Part shown: positions 1 through 9,197 of the stretch, piece after piece | Numbering within the stretch: position 1 is the stretch's first letter | Layout of the letters: every line of letters begins with the position of its first letter | Origin: a marine bacterium B5-7 | GTDB taxonomy: Bacteria; Pseudomonadota; Gammaproteobacteria; Arenicellales; CAJQKF01 | DNA: 64,000 bases | NCBI GenBank assembly: GCA_021604525.1 | Contig: BQJD01000006.1 | Span: forward strand, 86,532-150,531 | Direction: 5' to 3' | The notes under the pieces: generated by a model | The model's input: only the letters and a program-made list of their open reading frames with translations | What the model was told of the DNA's origin: nothing | Databases searched by the model: none | Translations under genes and position numbers: made by a program

Positions 1-68
1 AAATTGATGAACCGGAACTTTATATCCGGGGCGAATGCCATCGGCTGATGAAGTACAATTGCCGCGCA

Positions 69-776
69 ATGATCACCATCAATCAACAACAGTACAGTGC
101 ATTTGTCTCGTCAGCGCGGGTCATACAGCAGAGCCGGGAATTTGGCGCGAATGTCTGGCTGACAGCGGATGACAGGATAATCAAGGCATTTCATCGTCAG
201 CGCGGCTTTATTGCCAATCGTCTGTGGTCGTATGCACGTCGTTTTACGAGTCATGCGTCCCGCCTGGAACGACGTGGTATTCGCAGCGTCAAGGTCGAAG
301 AAATGTATCGTTGTCCTGAAGTCGGTTCGGAGCTGGTCATATATAAAAGGCTTCCCGGAAAAAGCCTTCGAGAGCTTGAACCTAATTCGAATGAAGAGTC
401 ACAAGCCTTTGATGCGCTACCCGGGTATCTGGCGAAGCTGCACTGCCATGGTATTCACTTTCGAGGTATACATCTCGGCAATATCCTGTATGACGGTGAA
501 ACGGGATTCGCATTGATCGATGTGGGTTTTATGCGGTTTTATCCATGGCCGCTCGGCATCATCGAACGAGCTACTGCGTTTCGGAAAATTCTCGCCTATC
601 CTGAAGATCGCGAGCGAATTGTTCGCGTTGGTTTGCAGCCGTTTATGCAAGGTTATGTCGACGCCGCCGGGTTGAGTGTGCATCGTGCGCGTCGATTCAT
701 GGAGCGCTGTGAGTCAAACACGTTGCCCGCTAATTCTCAAAACCACAATAATGACTCTGAAAAAAGATACGGATGA
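69..776 (+). CDS. WaaP-like / toluene-tolerance family kinase-fold protein
   Basis: The protein of about 235 residues resembles the lipopolysaccharide-kinase-like 'toluene tolerance' family. Visible landmarks are an N-terminal lobe with IIKAFHRQRG, the LPGKSLREL segment, and a C-terminal lobe with FRGIHLGNIL where kinases carry the HxDxxxxN catalytic loop, followed by FALIDVG in the DFG position. The usual HRD aspartate is not obvious, so activity is uncertain; the same FRxxHLGN pattern is, as I recall, normal for this family. The frame is open to the left edge (from base 3). The ATG at 69 fits family N-termini better than the ATG at 48, which overlaps a TGA in another frame. It ends 1 nt before the next ATG, which suggests co-translation. 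An LPS-related role is inferred from the family only. Confidence 0.65.
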   Translation: MITINQQQYSAFVSSARVIQQSREFGANVWLTADDRIIKAFHRQRGFIANRLWSYARRFTSHASRLERRGIRSVKVEEMYRCPEVGSELVIYKRLPGKSLRELEPNSNEESQAFDALPGYLAKLHCHGIHFRGIHLGNILYDGETGFALIDVGFMRFYPWPLGIIERATAFRKILAYPEDRERIVRVGLQPFMQGYVDAAGLSVHRARRFMERCESNTLPANSQNHNNDSEKRYG

Positions 777-777
777 T

Positions 778-1497
778 ATGACACATCAAGACGATTCCTA
801 TATTGGTACCCGTGAACGATTCAATAATGAAACGGTCGCACGTGAATACGTTCTCAAGAAAAATACACTGAATTCATCGAAGAACCGTCGCGAGATGGCG
901 CGCATAATCGAGGGACTTGAAGGTCTGGCAGCGGGTAGCCGGGTTCTCGATCTTCCCTGTGGTTCAGGTCGTCTTGAACCGATGTTGCTCGAGAAAGGTT
1001 ATCGGGTCGTAGCCGCCGATTATTCACAGCCGATGATCGAGGTGGCCACTGTTTATCTTGACGACATCACGATCAAACCCGGCATTGAAAGTTCTTCACA
1101 TGGCGATCCTCATTCACCGGCACCTGCCGAGATCGTATTTGAACAGCAGGACGTATTGAACACCACGTTCGAGGACAACGCATTTGATGCCATTATATGC
1201 AATCGACTGCTGCATCATTATCCTGAAGCAGCGACACGTCGCGCAGTGCTTGCCGAACTACGCCGTATTTGTCGCGACCGACTAATCGTGTCCTACTACG
1301 ATAATTACGCCTTGAGTGCCTTGAAGTTTCATTTGATGAATCGACTGAAAGGCATTACACCCAACGACCGGATTCCAATTGCCGGACAGGTATTTCAGGC
1401 TGACTATCAAGCCAGTGGATTTACCTGCATCAAGACATTACCGGTTCGTTATGGCATATCGCCGCAGACCTATCTGGTTTTACGGCCGGTGAACTGA
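778..1497 (+). CDS. class I SAM-dependent methyltransferase
   Basis: This is a Rossmann-fold methyltransferase of the Methyltransf_11/25 type. Motif I is VLDLPCGSGR, followed by VVAADYSQPMIEVA (acidic residue after strand 2), FEQQDVLN, and the post-motif segment FDAIICNRLLHHYPE. The substrate cannot be told from sequence. The ATG at 778 lies just behind the kinase-fold gene's stop, with a purine-rich stretch upstream; an in-frame ATG at 751 inside the previous gene is an alternative. The downstream cyclodeaminase-family gene starts 2 nt after this stop, so the three genes look like one transcription unit. Confidence 0.8.
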   Translation: MTHQDDSYIGTRERFNNETVAREYVLKKNTLNSSKNRREMARIIEGLEGLAAGSRVLDLPCGSGRLEPMLLEKGYRVVAADYSQPMIEVATVYLDDITIKPGIESSSHGDPHSPAPAEIVFEQQDVLNTTFEDNAFDAIICNRLLHHYPEAATRRAVLAELRRICRDRLIVSYYDNYALSALKFHLMNRLKGITPNDRIPIAGQVFQADYQASGFTCIKTLPVRYGISPQTYLVLRPVN

Positions 1498-1499
1498 GT

Positions 1500-2435
1500 A
1501 TGGCTGAAAAAACATTACCGTATCTTTCCAACGAGTGTCTCGAATCCCTGGGTATTACCACAAGCGACGTTATTGAAATGATGGAAAAGCTGATTCTGGG
1601 TGCAGCCGCAGGTACCGTCTGGAATGCACCCAAGGCCGTGTTGATGCCCGGGGATAATCGCTACCTGATGGCAACGTTATCAGCCGCGGAGGATCCGCCA
1701 TATATGGCAGTCAAATCTCTTGCCTTGAATCCGTCCAACCCGTCGCGTGGCATACCACAGATCAATTCAGTGGTTGCACTACATGATGCCGACACCGGCG
1801 TGCCACTGGCGATCATTGAAGGCAACTGGGTCACGGCGGTGCGTACTGCAGGATTAAGCGCCGTCGCTGCGCGTCACCTGGCAAACAAGGAATCATCTGT
1901 TGCAGCATTCATTGGCTGCGGTCATCAAGCCGATAGTCATCTCGATGCTTTTCGTCAGATGTTTCCACTAACCGAAGTACGCGCCATGGGTCGTGGCAAA
2001 GCGAACCGCGATCGGTTCCTTGAAATTGCCAGAGGACATAACCTGAAAACGGTCGCCTGCGATGATGCGCAAACAGTGGTCAAAGGCGCTGATATCATTG
2101 TTACCTCGGTTACGCTTAACTATGAAACCGAAGCGTTTATAGACGCCCGCTGGCTGAAGAAAGGCGCGTTTACAGCGATTACCGATCTCGCTATTCCGTG
2201 GATCGATGACAGCATGTCGGCTTTCGATCGAATCGTCATTGACGACCTCGAACAGGAGCGCGCCATGGCTAAACCGATGGTTGCAAAGGACTTGATTGAA
2301 GGCGATATAACGGGTCTTGTCAGCGGTACGCTAACTCCCCGACAACATCGCGACGACAAGATCGCATTCGTGTTTCGGGGATTGGCGCTGGGTGATCTCG
2401 CCCTCGCCGCACTTGCCTGGGAGCGTTATCAGTAA
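1500..2435 (+). CDS. ornithine cyclodeaminase / mu-crystallin family NAD-dependent enzyme
   Basis: The protein has 311 residues, the usual size for the OCD/mu-crystallin family (ornithine cyclodeaminases, archaeal-type alanine dehydrogenases, imine reductases). The conserved NWVTAVRTAGLSAVAARHLA segment lies near residue 105, followed by the NAD-binding turn AAFIGCGHQADSHLDAF. ADIIVTSVT and a C-terminal GLALGDLALA segment complete the fold. The family covers several amino-acid or imine substrates, so the reaction is not fixed by homology. It starts 2 nt after the methyltransferase stop and is probably expressed with it. Confidence 0.8.
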   Translation: MAEKTLPYLSNECLESLGITTSDVIEMMEKLILGAAAGTVWNAPKAVLMPGDNRYLMATLSAAEDPPYMAVKSLALNPSNPSRGIPQINSVVALHDADTGVPLAIIEGNWVTAVRTAGLSAVAARHLANKESSVAAFIGCGHQADSHLDAFRQMFPLTEVRAMGRGKANRDRFLEIARGHNLKTVACDDAQTVVKGADIIVTSVTLNYETEAFIDARWLKKGAFTAITDLAIPWIDDSMSAFDRIVIDDLEQERAMAKPMVAKDLIEGDITGLVSGTLTPRQHRDDKIAFVFRGLALGDLALAALAWERYQ

Positions 2436-2478
2436 GCAACCTGACTGTAATCCGATCGGCTGGTAATAAGTCGCATAC

Positions 2479-3405
2479 TTATCGATCTGTTAAATCATCG
2501 GTCCTGGACACAACTGCCACGGCGACCGGTGATAACCGTTGCTGCAAGAGAATTCCACTGACAATCAGTGCCAGGCCAACCCAGGTGGCGCCGATGATTT
2601 CCTCGCCGACGATGACGGCAATCACCACCAGTGAAGCGAACGGCGTCAGATAGATCAGGTTGCCGACCTCTGCGGTACTGTGCGAGTAGCGCAACGCCTT
2701 CAACCAGAAGATGAAGGCAAGACCCATCTCCACCAGGCCGATATAAACGCTGCCGAACAGTCCCTTGGGGTTGGGGATTTCAAATTGACCGGTCAGGCCG
2801 CAGTACAACGCAACATAGAATAGACCGAAGCAAAAGTTCACCAGCAAGCGATTGACCGGGTCGCGTTCATCACGGCTGCTGTACAACCAGTACAACGCCC
2901 ACACGATAGTGCTAGCGAGTGCCAGGGCAACCCCGAGTGGATCGGTTAACCGGAACGACAGAGGATTACCGTGGGTGGCAATAACAACAACGCCGGTGAA
3001 GCTGACTGCCAATGCCAGGTAAGCACTGGCACGAATGGGTTGGCGAAACAGGATCGCCGACAATACCACCAACACAACCGGCCAGGTGAAATTCAGCGGC
3101 TGTGCTTCCTGTGCCGGTAGCAGGTCATAAGCAGCAAACAAAATGACGTAATATAAAAAAGGATTGAGACTGCCAAGAACTGCAGAGCGCACCACATCTT
3201 TTGTGTTCCACTCGCGCAGATTTTTGACTGCACCGCTACCGATTGAGACCACACCAAGAAATAGTGTGGCGGTCAACGCGCTGTAGAATACCAGCGCAGC
3301 GCTATTAAGGTGTGCAAGACTCAACTTGAAGGCGGCTGCGACCGTACTCCAGCACAGTACCGCCAGCAGCGCGAACAGGTAGGCTTTTCTTTGGTCCTTA
3401 ACCAT
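2479..3405 (-). CDS. EamA/DMT superfamily permease
   Basis: The protein of 308 residues has about ten hydrophobic segments arranged as two EamA repeats, typical of the drug/metabolite transporter superfamily. The substrate is unknown. The open frame runs much further upstream, but that extension overlaps amrS and is polar. The ATG at 3405 (MVKDQRKAYLFALLAVLCWS) is therefore the likely start. It converges on the cyclodeaminase gene and lies 92 nt downstream of the amrS stop on the same strand. Confidence 0.8.
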   Translation of the reverse strand: MVKDQRKAYLFALLAVLCWSTVAAAFKLSLAHLNSAALVFYSALTATLFLGVVSIGSGAVKNLREWNTKDVVRSAVLGSLNPFLYYVILFAAYDLLPAQEAQPLNFTWPVVLVVLSAILFRQPIRASAYLALAVSFTGVVVIATHGNPLSFRLTDPLGVALALASTIVWALYWLYSSRDERDPVNRLLVNFCFGLFYVALYCGLTGQFEIPNPKGLFGSVYIGLVEMGLAFIFWLKALRYSHSTAEVGNLIYLTPFASLVVIAVIVGEEIIGATWVGLALIVSGILLQQRLSPVAVAVVSRTDDLTDR

Positions 3406-3497
3406 TACCCGATCCTTCAATACCTGACTGCTTGCCGATGCATGAGAAAATCGATTGTAGCAGTCCCGTATTGCTCGGCGGGCGAGCTTGAACGGAA

Positions 3498-4595
3498 TCA
3501 GTTCAAATGAAGTGGTATTCGTTGTCGGCCGAACTTTCCGGGCCTGGCCTCGAAGCGTCCCGGAGTGATGCTGCCGCAATTCACGCAACGCGCATCGACA
3601 TCCAGATTCCATTCGCCGAGCTTATACCAGTCGCGCTCGATCAGGCGGCTGTTACAGTTTGCGCACCAGGTGCTGCCGCCATCACTATCATGGACGTTGC
3701 CGGTATAGGCGTAGCGTATACCATTGTCCATGGCGATTCGGCGTGCGCGGGTCAGAGTGGATGTGGGTGTAGACGGAATATCGCGCATCTTGAAGTCCGG
3801 ATGAAATGCGCTAAAGTGCATCGGTACATCTTCGCCGAGTTCGCGTGCAACCCAGTGACACATGGCGTCTATTTCATCCGAACTATCGTTTTGTCCCGGT
3901 ATCAGTAACGTGGTGAGCTCGAGCCAGGTATCCGTCTGGTGATGCACATACATCAAGGTATCAAGCACATCGTTGAGCTGTGCTCCGCAGATATTCCGAT
4001 AGAAACGATTGGTGAAGCCCTTCAAGTCGATATTGGCAGCGTCCATCCTGGCAAAAAACTCCTTCCGTGGTGCATCGCAAATATATCCGGCTGTCACTGC
4101 AACCGAATAAATTCCCGACTCGTGGGCAGCGTCGGCAACGTCCATTGCATACTCATGGAAAATGACCGGGTCGTTGTAAGTGAAGGCGATGCTTCGGCAA
4201 TGATGTGTCCGCGCCGCATCGGCCAGGATGTCGGGCGTCGCTGCAGCGCCGAGGGTATCAATCTCGCGGGATTTACTGATGTCCCAGTTCTGGCAGAATT
4301 TGCAGGCGAGATTGCAGCCGGCAGTGCCGAAGGACAGCACCGGTGTACCCGGCAAAAAGTGGTTGAGCGGCTTTTTCTCGATCGGGTCGATGCAAAACCC
4401 GCTTGATCGACCCCACGTGGTCAGAACGATGGCATTGTCTTGCCGTTGCCGCACAAAACACAGGCCGCGTTGGCCTTCACGAAGACGGCAAAAACGGGGA
4501 CACTGGTCACACTGCACCCGGCCGTCTTCGAGCGTGTGCCAGTGCCGGGTCGCGACATTGCCGGTAGTGTCAGGGTCGGTCATCCTGGTGTTCAT
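3498..4595 (-). CDS. amrS: AmmeMemoRadiSam system radical SAM enzyme
   Basis: The 365-residue protein has the AmrS signature: an N-terminal cysteine-rich segment (C29, C32, C36, C46), the RSSGFCIDPIEKKPLNHFLPG block, then the radical SAM cluster motif CNLACKFC at C94/C98/C101. A C-terminal CxxC...CxxC ribbon (WCANC, RCVNC) is also present. Radical SAM enzymes cleave S-adenosylmethionine with a 4Fe-4S cluster; the substrate of AmrS is not firmly known to me. It is divergent from a Memo-AMMECR1 fusion, its standard partners. Two starts are possible, ATG at 4595 or at 4583. Confidence 0.9.
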   Translation of the reverse strand: MNTRMTDPDTTGNVATRHWHTLEDGRVQCDQCPRFCRLREGQRGLCFVRQRQDNAIVLTTWGRSSGFCIDPIEKKPLNHFLPGTPVLSFGTAGCNLACKFCQNWDISKSREIDTLGAAATPDILADAARTHHCRSIAFTYNDPVIFHEYAMDVADAAHESGIYSVAVTAGYICDAPRKEFFARMDAANIDLKGFTNRFYRNICGAQLNDVLDTLMYVHHQTDTWLELTTLLIPGQNDSSDEIDAMCHWVARELGEDVPMHFSAFHPDFKMRDIPSTPTSTLTRARRIAMDNGIRYAYTGNVHDSDGGSTWCANCNSRLIERDWYKLGEWNLDVDARCVNCGSITPGRFEARPGKFGRQRIPLHLN

Positions 4596-4761
4596 GTATC
4601 ACTTATCCAGTCGTTCCTCTTGGGCAAAGGCGTTAGCAAACCGTGTCAGCATCACTATCTTTAAATGGTGTTGTATCATGATCATTCAACTCGACACTTC
4701 ATATTAATGCCAGTTTAAGACAGGTTCCAGCTTTCCGAGGCAGCCCAATCAGAGACAAGAC

Positions 4762-6135
4762 ATGTCAGTGAACAAATCGCATCTATCAATCAGGCAACCC
4801 GCGGTGGCGGGGATGTTCTATCCATCCGACCCCCAAGTCCTTGAACTCAGGGTTCGCGAATTGGTTGCTGGCGGACGACCATCAAATCTGGTGCCGCGGG
4901 CGTTAATTGTTCCCCATGCCGGTTATATGTATTCCGGGCAGATTGCCGGCAGTGGTTATCGAGTGCTGAAGAATCTCGACCGCCCAATCAGGCGAGTGTA
5001 TCTCCTTGGGCCGGCGCATCGTGTTTACACCCGTGGTGTTGCGGTGCCATCGGTAGATAGCTTCATGACGCCGCTGGGTGAGATCAGGCTTGATCGTGAT
5101 GCAATTAACCGGCTTGAAAACCACTTTGATTTTATCGTTGCCAGCGACGAATCCCATGCCGATGAACATAGCCTTGAAGTCCACTTGCCGTTTATCAAAT
5201 CAATGCTTGGCGAGTTTCGGCTGGTGCCACTGGTGGTGGGCGATATCGATCCAGCCCGTCTTGTTCCATTGATGGACGACATACTCAAAGAGGACGATGC
5301 ACTGCTGATAGTCAGCAGCGATCTCAGCCATTATCACTCTGCCGGTGAGGCGCGGTTGATCGATGCACAAACGGTCAGCATCATGGAGCAACTTCAATGG
5401 CGCGACCTCAATCCAGAGCGTGCGTGTGGATGCGTGCCGGTGGCCGCATTATTAAAAAGTGCTGCTGATCATGGTCTGCAGGCCACCGCGCTTGACGTGC
5501 GTAACTCCGCTGATACCGCCGGACCGTCCGATCGGGTAGTTGGTTACGCCAGCCTGGTGGTACACGCACCTGCCAACAACCTCGATGTCACAATCCGTCA
5601 TCGATTGCTGGATCTTGCGCGCAGAGCTATTGCCCAAAAACTTGAGACCGGCCACAGCCTGTCCGTCGACCACGATCGATGGTCGCCGATTTGTCTTCGC
5701 CTTGCCGCGACATTCATAACACTGATGCAACACGGTTCGTTACGCGGCTGCATCGGCACGCTTGATCCAGAAGAGCCGCTTGTTGATAGCGTTGCCAGCA
5801 ATGCAGTTCGCGCCGCACTGAATGATCCAAGATTTCCGTCGTTAACCCGTGATGAGCTTGACCACGTCAAGATATCGATCTCGGTACTCGGGCCGACTTC
5901 GCCCATGCGCTTTGAATCTGAAGCTGATTTGTTGTCGCAACTGCAACCGGGTATAGACGGTCTTGTTCTCATCCATGAACATCATCGCGGTACATTCCTT
6001 CCCAGCGTATGGGAGAGTCTGACAACGGCCGAAGCGTTTTTACGCGCACTTAAACAAAAGGCCGGACTGCCTGACGACTTTTGGGCGAATGACATTGTAA
6101 TCGAGCGTTATACAACCGAGTATTTCAGCGAATAA
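4762..6135 (+). CDS. amrB-amrA: AmmeMemoRadiSam proteins B and A fused (Memo-AMMECR1)
   Basis: The 457-residue protein joins two conserved domains. Residues 10-270 are Memo-like: RQPAVAGMFYPS, PHAGYMYSG (H52), LLGPAHRVY (H86), SSDLSHYH and a cysteine in ACGCVP near residue 224. These match the His/His/Cys metal site described for human MEMO1. Residues 275-457 are AMMECR1-like, with the hallmark LRGCIGT at 327-333 and KISISVLGP. With the divergent amrS it forms the AmmeMemoRadiSam set, found in bacteria and archaea and poorly understood. Fusion of Memo and AMMECR1 in one chain is a recurrent arrangement, as I recall. Upstream, 4596-4761 holds the divergent promoter region. Confidence 0.92.
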   Translation: MSVNKSHLSIRQPAVAGMFYPSDPQVLELRVRELVAGGRPSNLVPRALIVPHAGYMYSGQIAGSGYRVLKNLDRPIRRVYLLGPAHRVYTRGVAVPSVDSFMTPLGEIRLDRDAINRLENHFDFIVASDESHADEHSLEVHLPFIKSMLGEFRLVPLVVGDIDPARLVPLMDDILKEDDALLIVSSDLSHYHSAGEARLIDAQTVSIMEQLQWRDLNPERACGCVPVAALLKSAADHGLQATALDVRNSADTAGPSDRVVGYASLVVHAPANNLDVTIRHRLLDLARRAIAQKLETGHSLSVDHDRWSPICLRLAATFITLMQHGSLRGCIGTLDPEEPLVDSVASNAVRAALNDPRFPSLTRDELDHVKISISVLGPTSPMRFESEADLLSQLQPGIDGLVLIHEHHRGTFLPSVWESLTTAEAFLRALKQKAGLPDDFWANDIVIERYTTEYFSE

Positions 6136-6199
6136 CGTGACTATGTCGTGAAGTGCGATTGAATCGTATTAATAGAATCCAACATTTCCTGATCCATAG

Positions 6200-9016
6200 A
6201 TGTCCACAATACACGATGAGCCCGTCCTCACAGAGGTTCTTGAGCCCACTCTCATTGATTCCTATGCCGATCACCCGTTGATGGTCGGACGTGAAGCGGC
6301 GCTCGGTTTCAGTCGCTTTCTGGTTCGTAATCTGAAGTCCGATCGCGAGCTTGGGCAGTGGATTCTTGATCATCCGGCGAGTCGTGAATTTACCTCAGGA
6401 GTCATCGCCGACAGCGCACGTAAAATTCTTGACGGCAGCTCGGATAGTGATTCCCTGTATGTGGCCTTGCGGGTTGCCCGGCGACGCCTGATCAGCCTGA
6501 TCGCGTGGGCTGATCTTACCGGCGTGTACGTTCTTGAAGACACCATGGCCGCGGTTTCGGAACTCGCCGACTGCTTGATCGGCGCGGCGCTTGATCATCT
6601 TTATGATGACAACTGTCGCCGGTTTGGTCGGCCTATGGGTGCGCTAAGCGGCGAGCCCGTTGGCATGGTGGTGCTCGGTCTTGGCAAGCTGGGTGGCCGC
6701 GAACTTAATTTTTCATCCGATGTGGATCTGATTTTCGTTTTCCCTGAACCTGGCGAAACCGATGGCGCGAAGACACTCAGCAACGAGGAATTCTTCGTTA
6801 GGCTTGGCCGAAAGCTGGTGAAGTTTCTGGACGAGCCATCGCGGGACGGCTTTGTTTTTCGCACCGATATGCGACTTCGGCCGAATGGCGATGTCGGCCC
6901 GTTGGCGCTGTCGTTCGATGCCATGGAACACTATTACCAGGCCCATGGACGCGATTGGGAACGTTACGCACTGATCAAGGCTCGGGTCATTGCGGGCGAT
7001 CATCAACGCGGCGTGGAGTTCATGAAATCGTTGCGTCCATTCGTGTATCGAAAATACATGGACTTCTCCGCATTTGAATCCATACGCAAGATGAAGTTGT
7101 TAATCGATCGAGAGCTAAAGCGCAAGGGTCGCCAGGGTGACGTCAAACTGGGTCGTGGCGGCATCAGGGAAGTGGAATTTATCGTTCAGAGTCATCAACT
7201 CATTCGCGGCGGTCGTGAACCGGCATTGCAGACGTCCAGACTCATCGAGGCGATGAATGCACTGGTCGATCTTCACGTCCTTACGGTTGGTGAACGCGAC
7301 TCACTCATGGATGCCTATCGGTTCCTGCGTAATACCGAACACCGCTTGCAGATGGTTGACGACCAGCAGACCCAGCAACTGCCGAAGGATGACCTTGACC
7401 GCGAGGCATTGGGGCAGTCCATGGGTTACTCCAACTGGTCTGAATTTCAGGCGGCGCTGGCCGAGCATAGAGACCTGGTGCAATCACATTTTTCCCGGTT
7501 GTTTCAAACGGAAGAAAGTGATGACGAAGGTGATATGGATGAACTGAACGACGTATGGCTGGCGACACGCAGCGATAATTTCTGCCAGCAGGTGCTCGCA
7601 AAAATTGGCTTTACTGACGCTGAACGCAGCCTGCAACTGGTGCGAGGAATACGTAGTGGTCGGGTCTACCAGGGCTTTTCGAAAAATGGTCGCGATCGGC
7701 TCGACCGCATGCTGCCGAGGGCGCTGGCCGAGATATCGGCTACCCGCTCGCCTGACCAAAGCCTGGTTCGCCTGATCAGTATTATCGAGGGAATTGGCAA
7801 GCGATCGGCATACTTCGCGCTGCTGGCAGAAAACCAGTTGGCGCTTAAACAACTGATCCAGCTTATTGCTTCAAGCGCCTGGATCGCACACTGGATAGGC
7901 CGGCATCCGGTGATACTGGATGAACTCCTTGACCCGATTGCCGATGCCGACCTGCTTTCGCCGAATCAAATTAAGCAAGAGCTCGGGCGACGTCTGAATA
8001 GTAGCGACGATGACATGGAAGCGCAGATGGATCTGATGCGTGAATTTAAAAATGGCTACCTGTTGAGGATCGCCGCGCGTTCTATTGCCGGCCTGGTGGA
8101 ACCTGGTGCGGCAAGACGTGGCTTAAGTGATCTCGCCGATGTCATCGTCGGCTGTTCGGTAGACATCGGTCAGGTATCGCTGACGACCAAAGTGCGTGAA
8201 CAGGTGGCGGATATAAAAGATCAGCTCATGTTCGGTGTAGTCGGTTACGGCAAGCTGGGTGGACGCGAGTTGTCTTACACTTCCGATCTCGATCTTGTTT
8301 TCCTTTACGACAGCGAGCCCCTGGTCGATGCCGTCAAGGATTCGGTACTTAGCTATTACTTCAGTCGTCTGGTGCAGCGAATCATGTTGATACTGAGTAC
8401 CACTACGCGCGCCGGTGTTTTGTATGAAACCGATATCAGGCTGCGTCCCAGCGGCCGATCCGGCACCATGGTCAGTTCCGTCAAGGCATTCACTGATTAC
8501 CAACATCAGCAGGCATGGACCTGGGAGCACCAGGCACTGGTTCGTGCTCGTATGGTAGTCGGCAGCGATACACTCATCGAGCGCTTTGAACAGGTACGTC
8601 GCAACATCCTCTGCCAACCTCGTGAAGACGCTGCGTTGAAGCAGGACATCGTGAAAATGCGCAAACGTATGTCCGAAGCCAACAGCCAAAGCAACAGGGA
8701 TGAGTTTGATCTGAAGCTGGGTGAGGGGGGTATCGTCGATATTGAATTTGTATCCCAGTACTTTGTACTCGCCAATGCCGCGAATTATCCGCAGGTCATC
8801 GAACCACGCGGTACCATGGAGATACTCGAGTCGATAGCCGCAGCCGGTTTGCTGGACGCCGCCGATTGTGAAGTCCTGGTAAGTGCCTACCGTGAGTATC
8901 TGGCGCGTGAGCTGACCCTGAAACTCGAGGAACAAAGCGCGCGGATACCGATCAACGAACTTGTCGATATGCGCGAACGGGTTGTCATCCTGCGTAACCG
9001 TATCCTTGGTGGATAA
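6200..9016 (+). CDS. glnE: glutamine synthetase adenylyltransferase/adenylyl-removing enzyme
   Basis: At 938 residues this is the full length expected for GlnE, which adenylylates and deadenylylates glutamine synthetase in response to PII state. The two nucleotidyltransferase domains are both intact. The N-terminal one carries GLGKLGGRELNFSSDVDLIF at about 160-179 (deadenylylation half). The C-terminal one carries GYGKLGGRELSYTSDLDLVF at about 680-700 (adenylylation half). KLGRGGIREVEFIVQ and KLGEGGIVDIEFVSQ mark the paired GlnE-specific regions. No GS or PII gene lies nearby. The ATG at 6200 is the first in frame. Confidence 0.97.
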   Translation: MSTIHDEPVLTEVLEPTLIDSYADHPLMVGREAALGFSRFLVRNLKSDRELGQWILDHPASREFTSGVIADSARKILDGSSDSDSLYVALRVARRRLISLIAWADLTGVYVLEDTMAAVSELADCLIGAALDHLYDDNCRRFGRPMGALSGEPVGMVVLGLGKLGGRELNFSSDVDLIFVFPEPGETDGAKTLSNEEFFVRLGRKLVKFLDEPSRDGFVFRTDMRLRPNGDVGPLALSFDAMEHYYQAHGRDWERYALIKARVIAGDHQRGVEFMKSLRPFVYRKYMDFSAFESIRKMKLLIDRELKRKGRQGDVKLGRGGIREVEFIVQSHQLIRGGREPALQTSRLIEAMNALVDLHVLTVGERDSLMDAYRFLRNTEHRLQMVDDQQTQQLPKDDLDREALGQSMGYSNWSEFQAALAEHRDLVQSHFSRLFQTEESDDEGDMDELNDVWLATRSDNFCQQVLAKIGFTDAERSLQLVRGIRSGRVYQGFSKNGRDRLDRMLPRALAEISATRSPDQSLVRLISIIEGIGKRSAYFALLAENQLALKQLIQLIASSAWIAHWIGRHPVILDELLDPIADADLLSPNQIKQELGRRLNSSDDDMEAQMDLMREFKNGYLLRIAARSIAGLVEPGAARRGLSDLADVIVGCSVDIGQVSLTTKVREQVADIKDQLMFGVVGYGKLGGRELSYTSDLDLVFLYDSEPLVDAVKDSVLSYYFSRLVQRIMLILSTTTRAGVLYETDIRLRPSGRSGTMVSSVKAFTDYQHQQAWTWEHQALVRARMVVGSDTLIERFEQVRRNILCQPREDAALKQDIVKMRKRMSEANSQSNRDEFDLKLGEGGIVDIEFVSQYFVLANAANYPQVIEPRGTMEILESIAAAGLLDAADCEVLVSAYREYLARELTLKLEEQSARIPINELVDMRERVVILRNRILGG

Positions 9017-9138
9017 TATGGCTACGGCGCTTGAGGCTGAAGAAAAATTTACGATTTTGACGTATTCTGTTCACTTGCGAAGTGATGTATGGCAGGCGCA
9101 TAAACATTCAATCGATTTAACTTTCTATCGCATCACTA

Positions 9139-9161
9139 TTCCGTCTTATGCATGGACGGAA
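9139..9161. promoter_or_regulatory. 7-bp inverted repeat upstream of metY
   Basis: TTCCGTC at 9139-9145 is mirrored by GACGGAA at 9155-9161 with a 9-nt centre that itself contains ATGCAT. It sits about 37 nt before the metY start in the glnE-metY gap. It has no following T-run, so it looks more like an operator or an RNA hairpin than a terminator. No known regulator site was recognised. Confidence 0.3.
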
Positions 9162-9197
9162 AAACCTGACCTTTGACAATACAAAAACGGGCAAATC

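Noticed and set aside
3310..3510. Plus-strand frame antisense to the DMT permease start
   Set aside because: It is a shadow of the better-supported minus-strand genes.
9017..9197. SAM- or SAH-type riboswitch upstream of metY
   Set aside because: The conserved cores seen at ahcY are absent; only a short inverted repeat is present.
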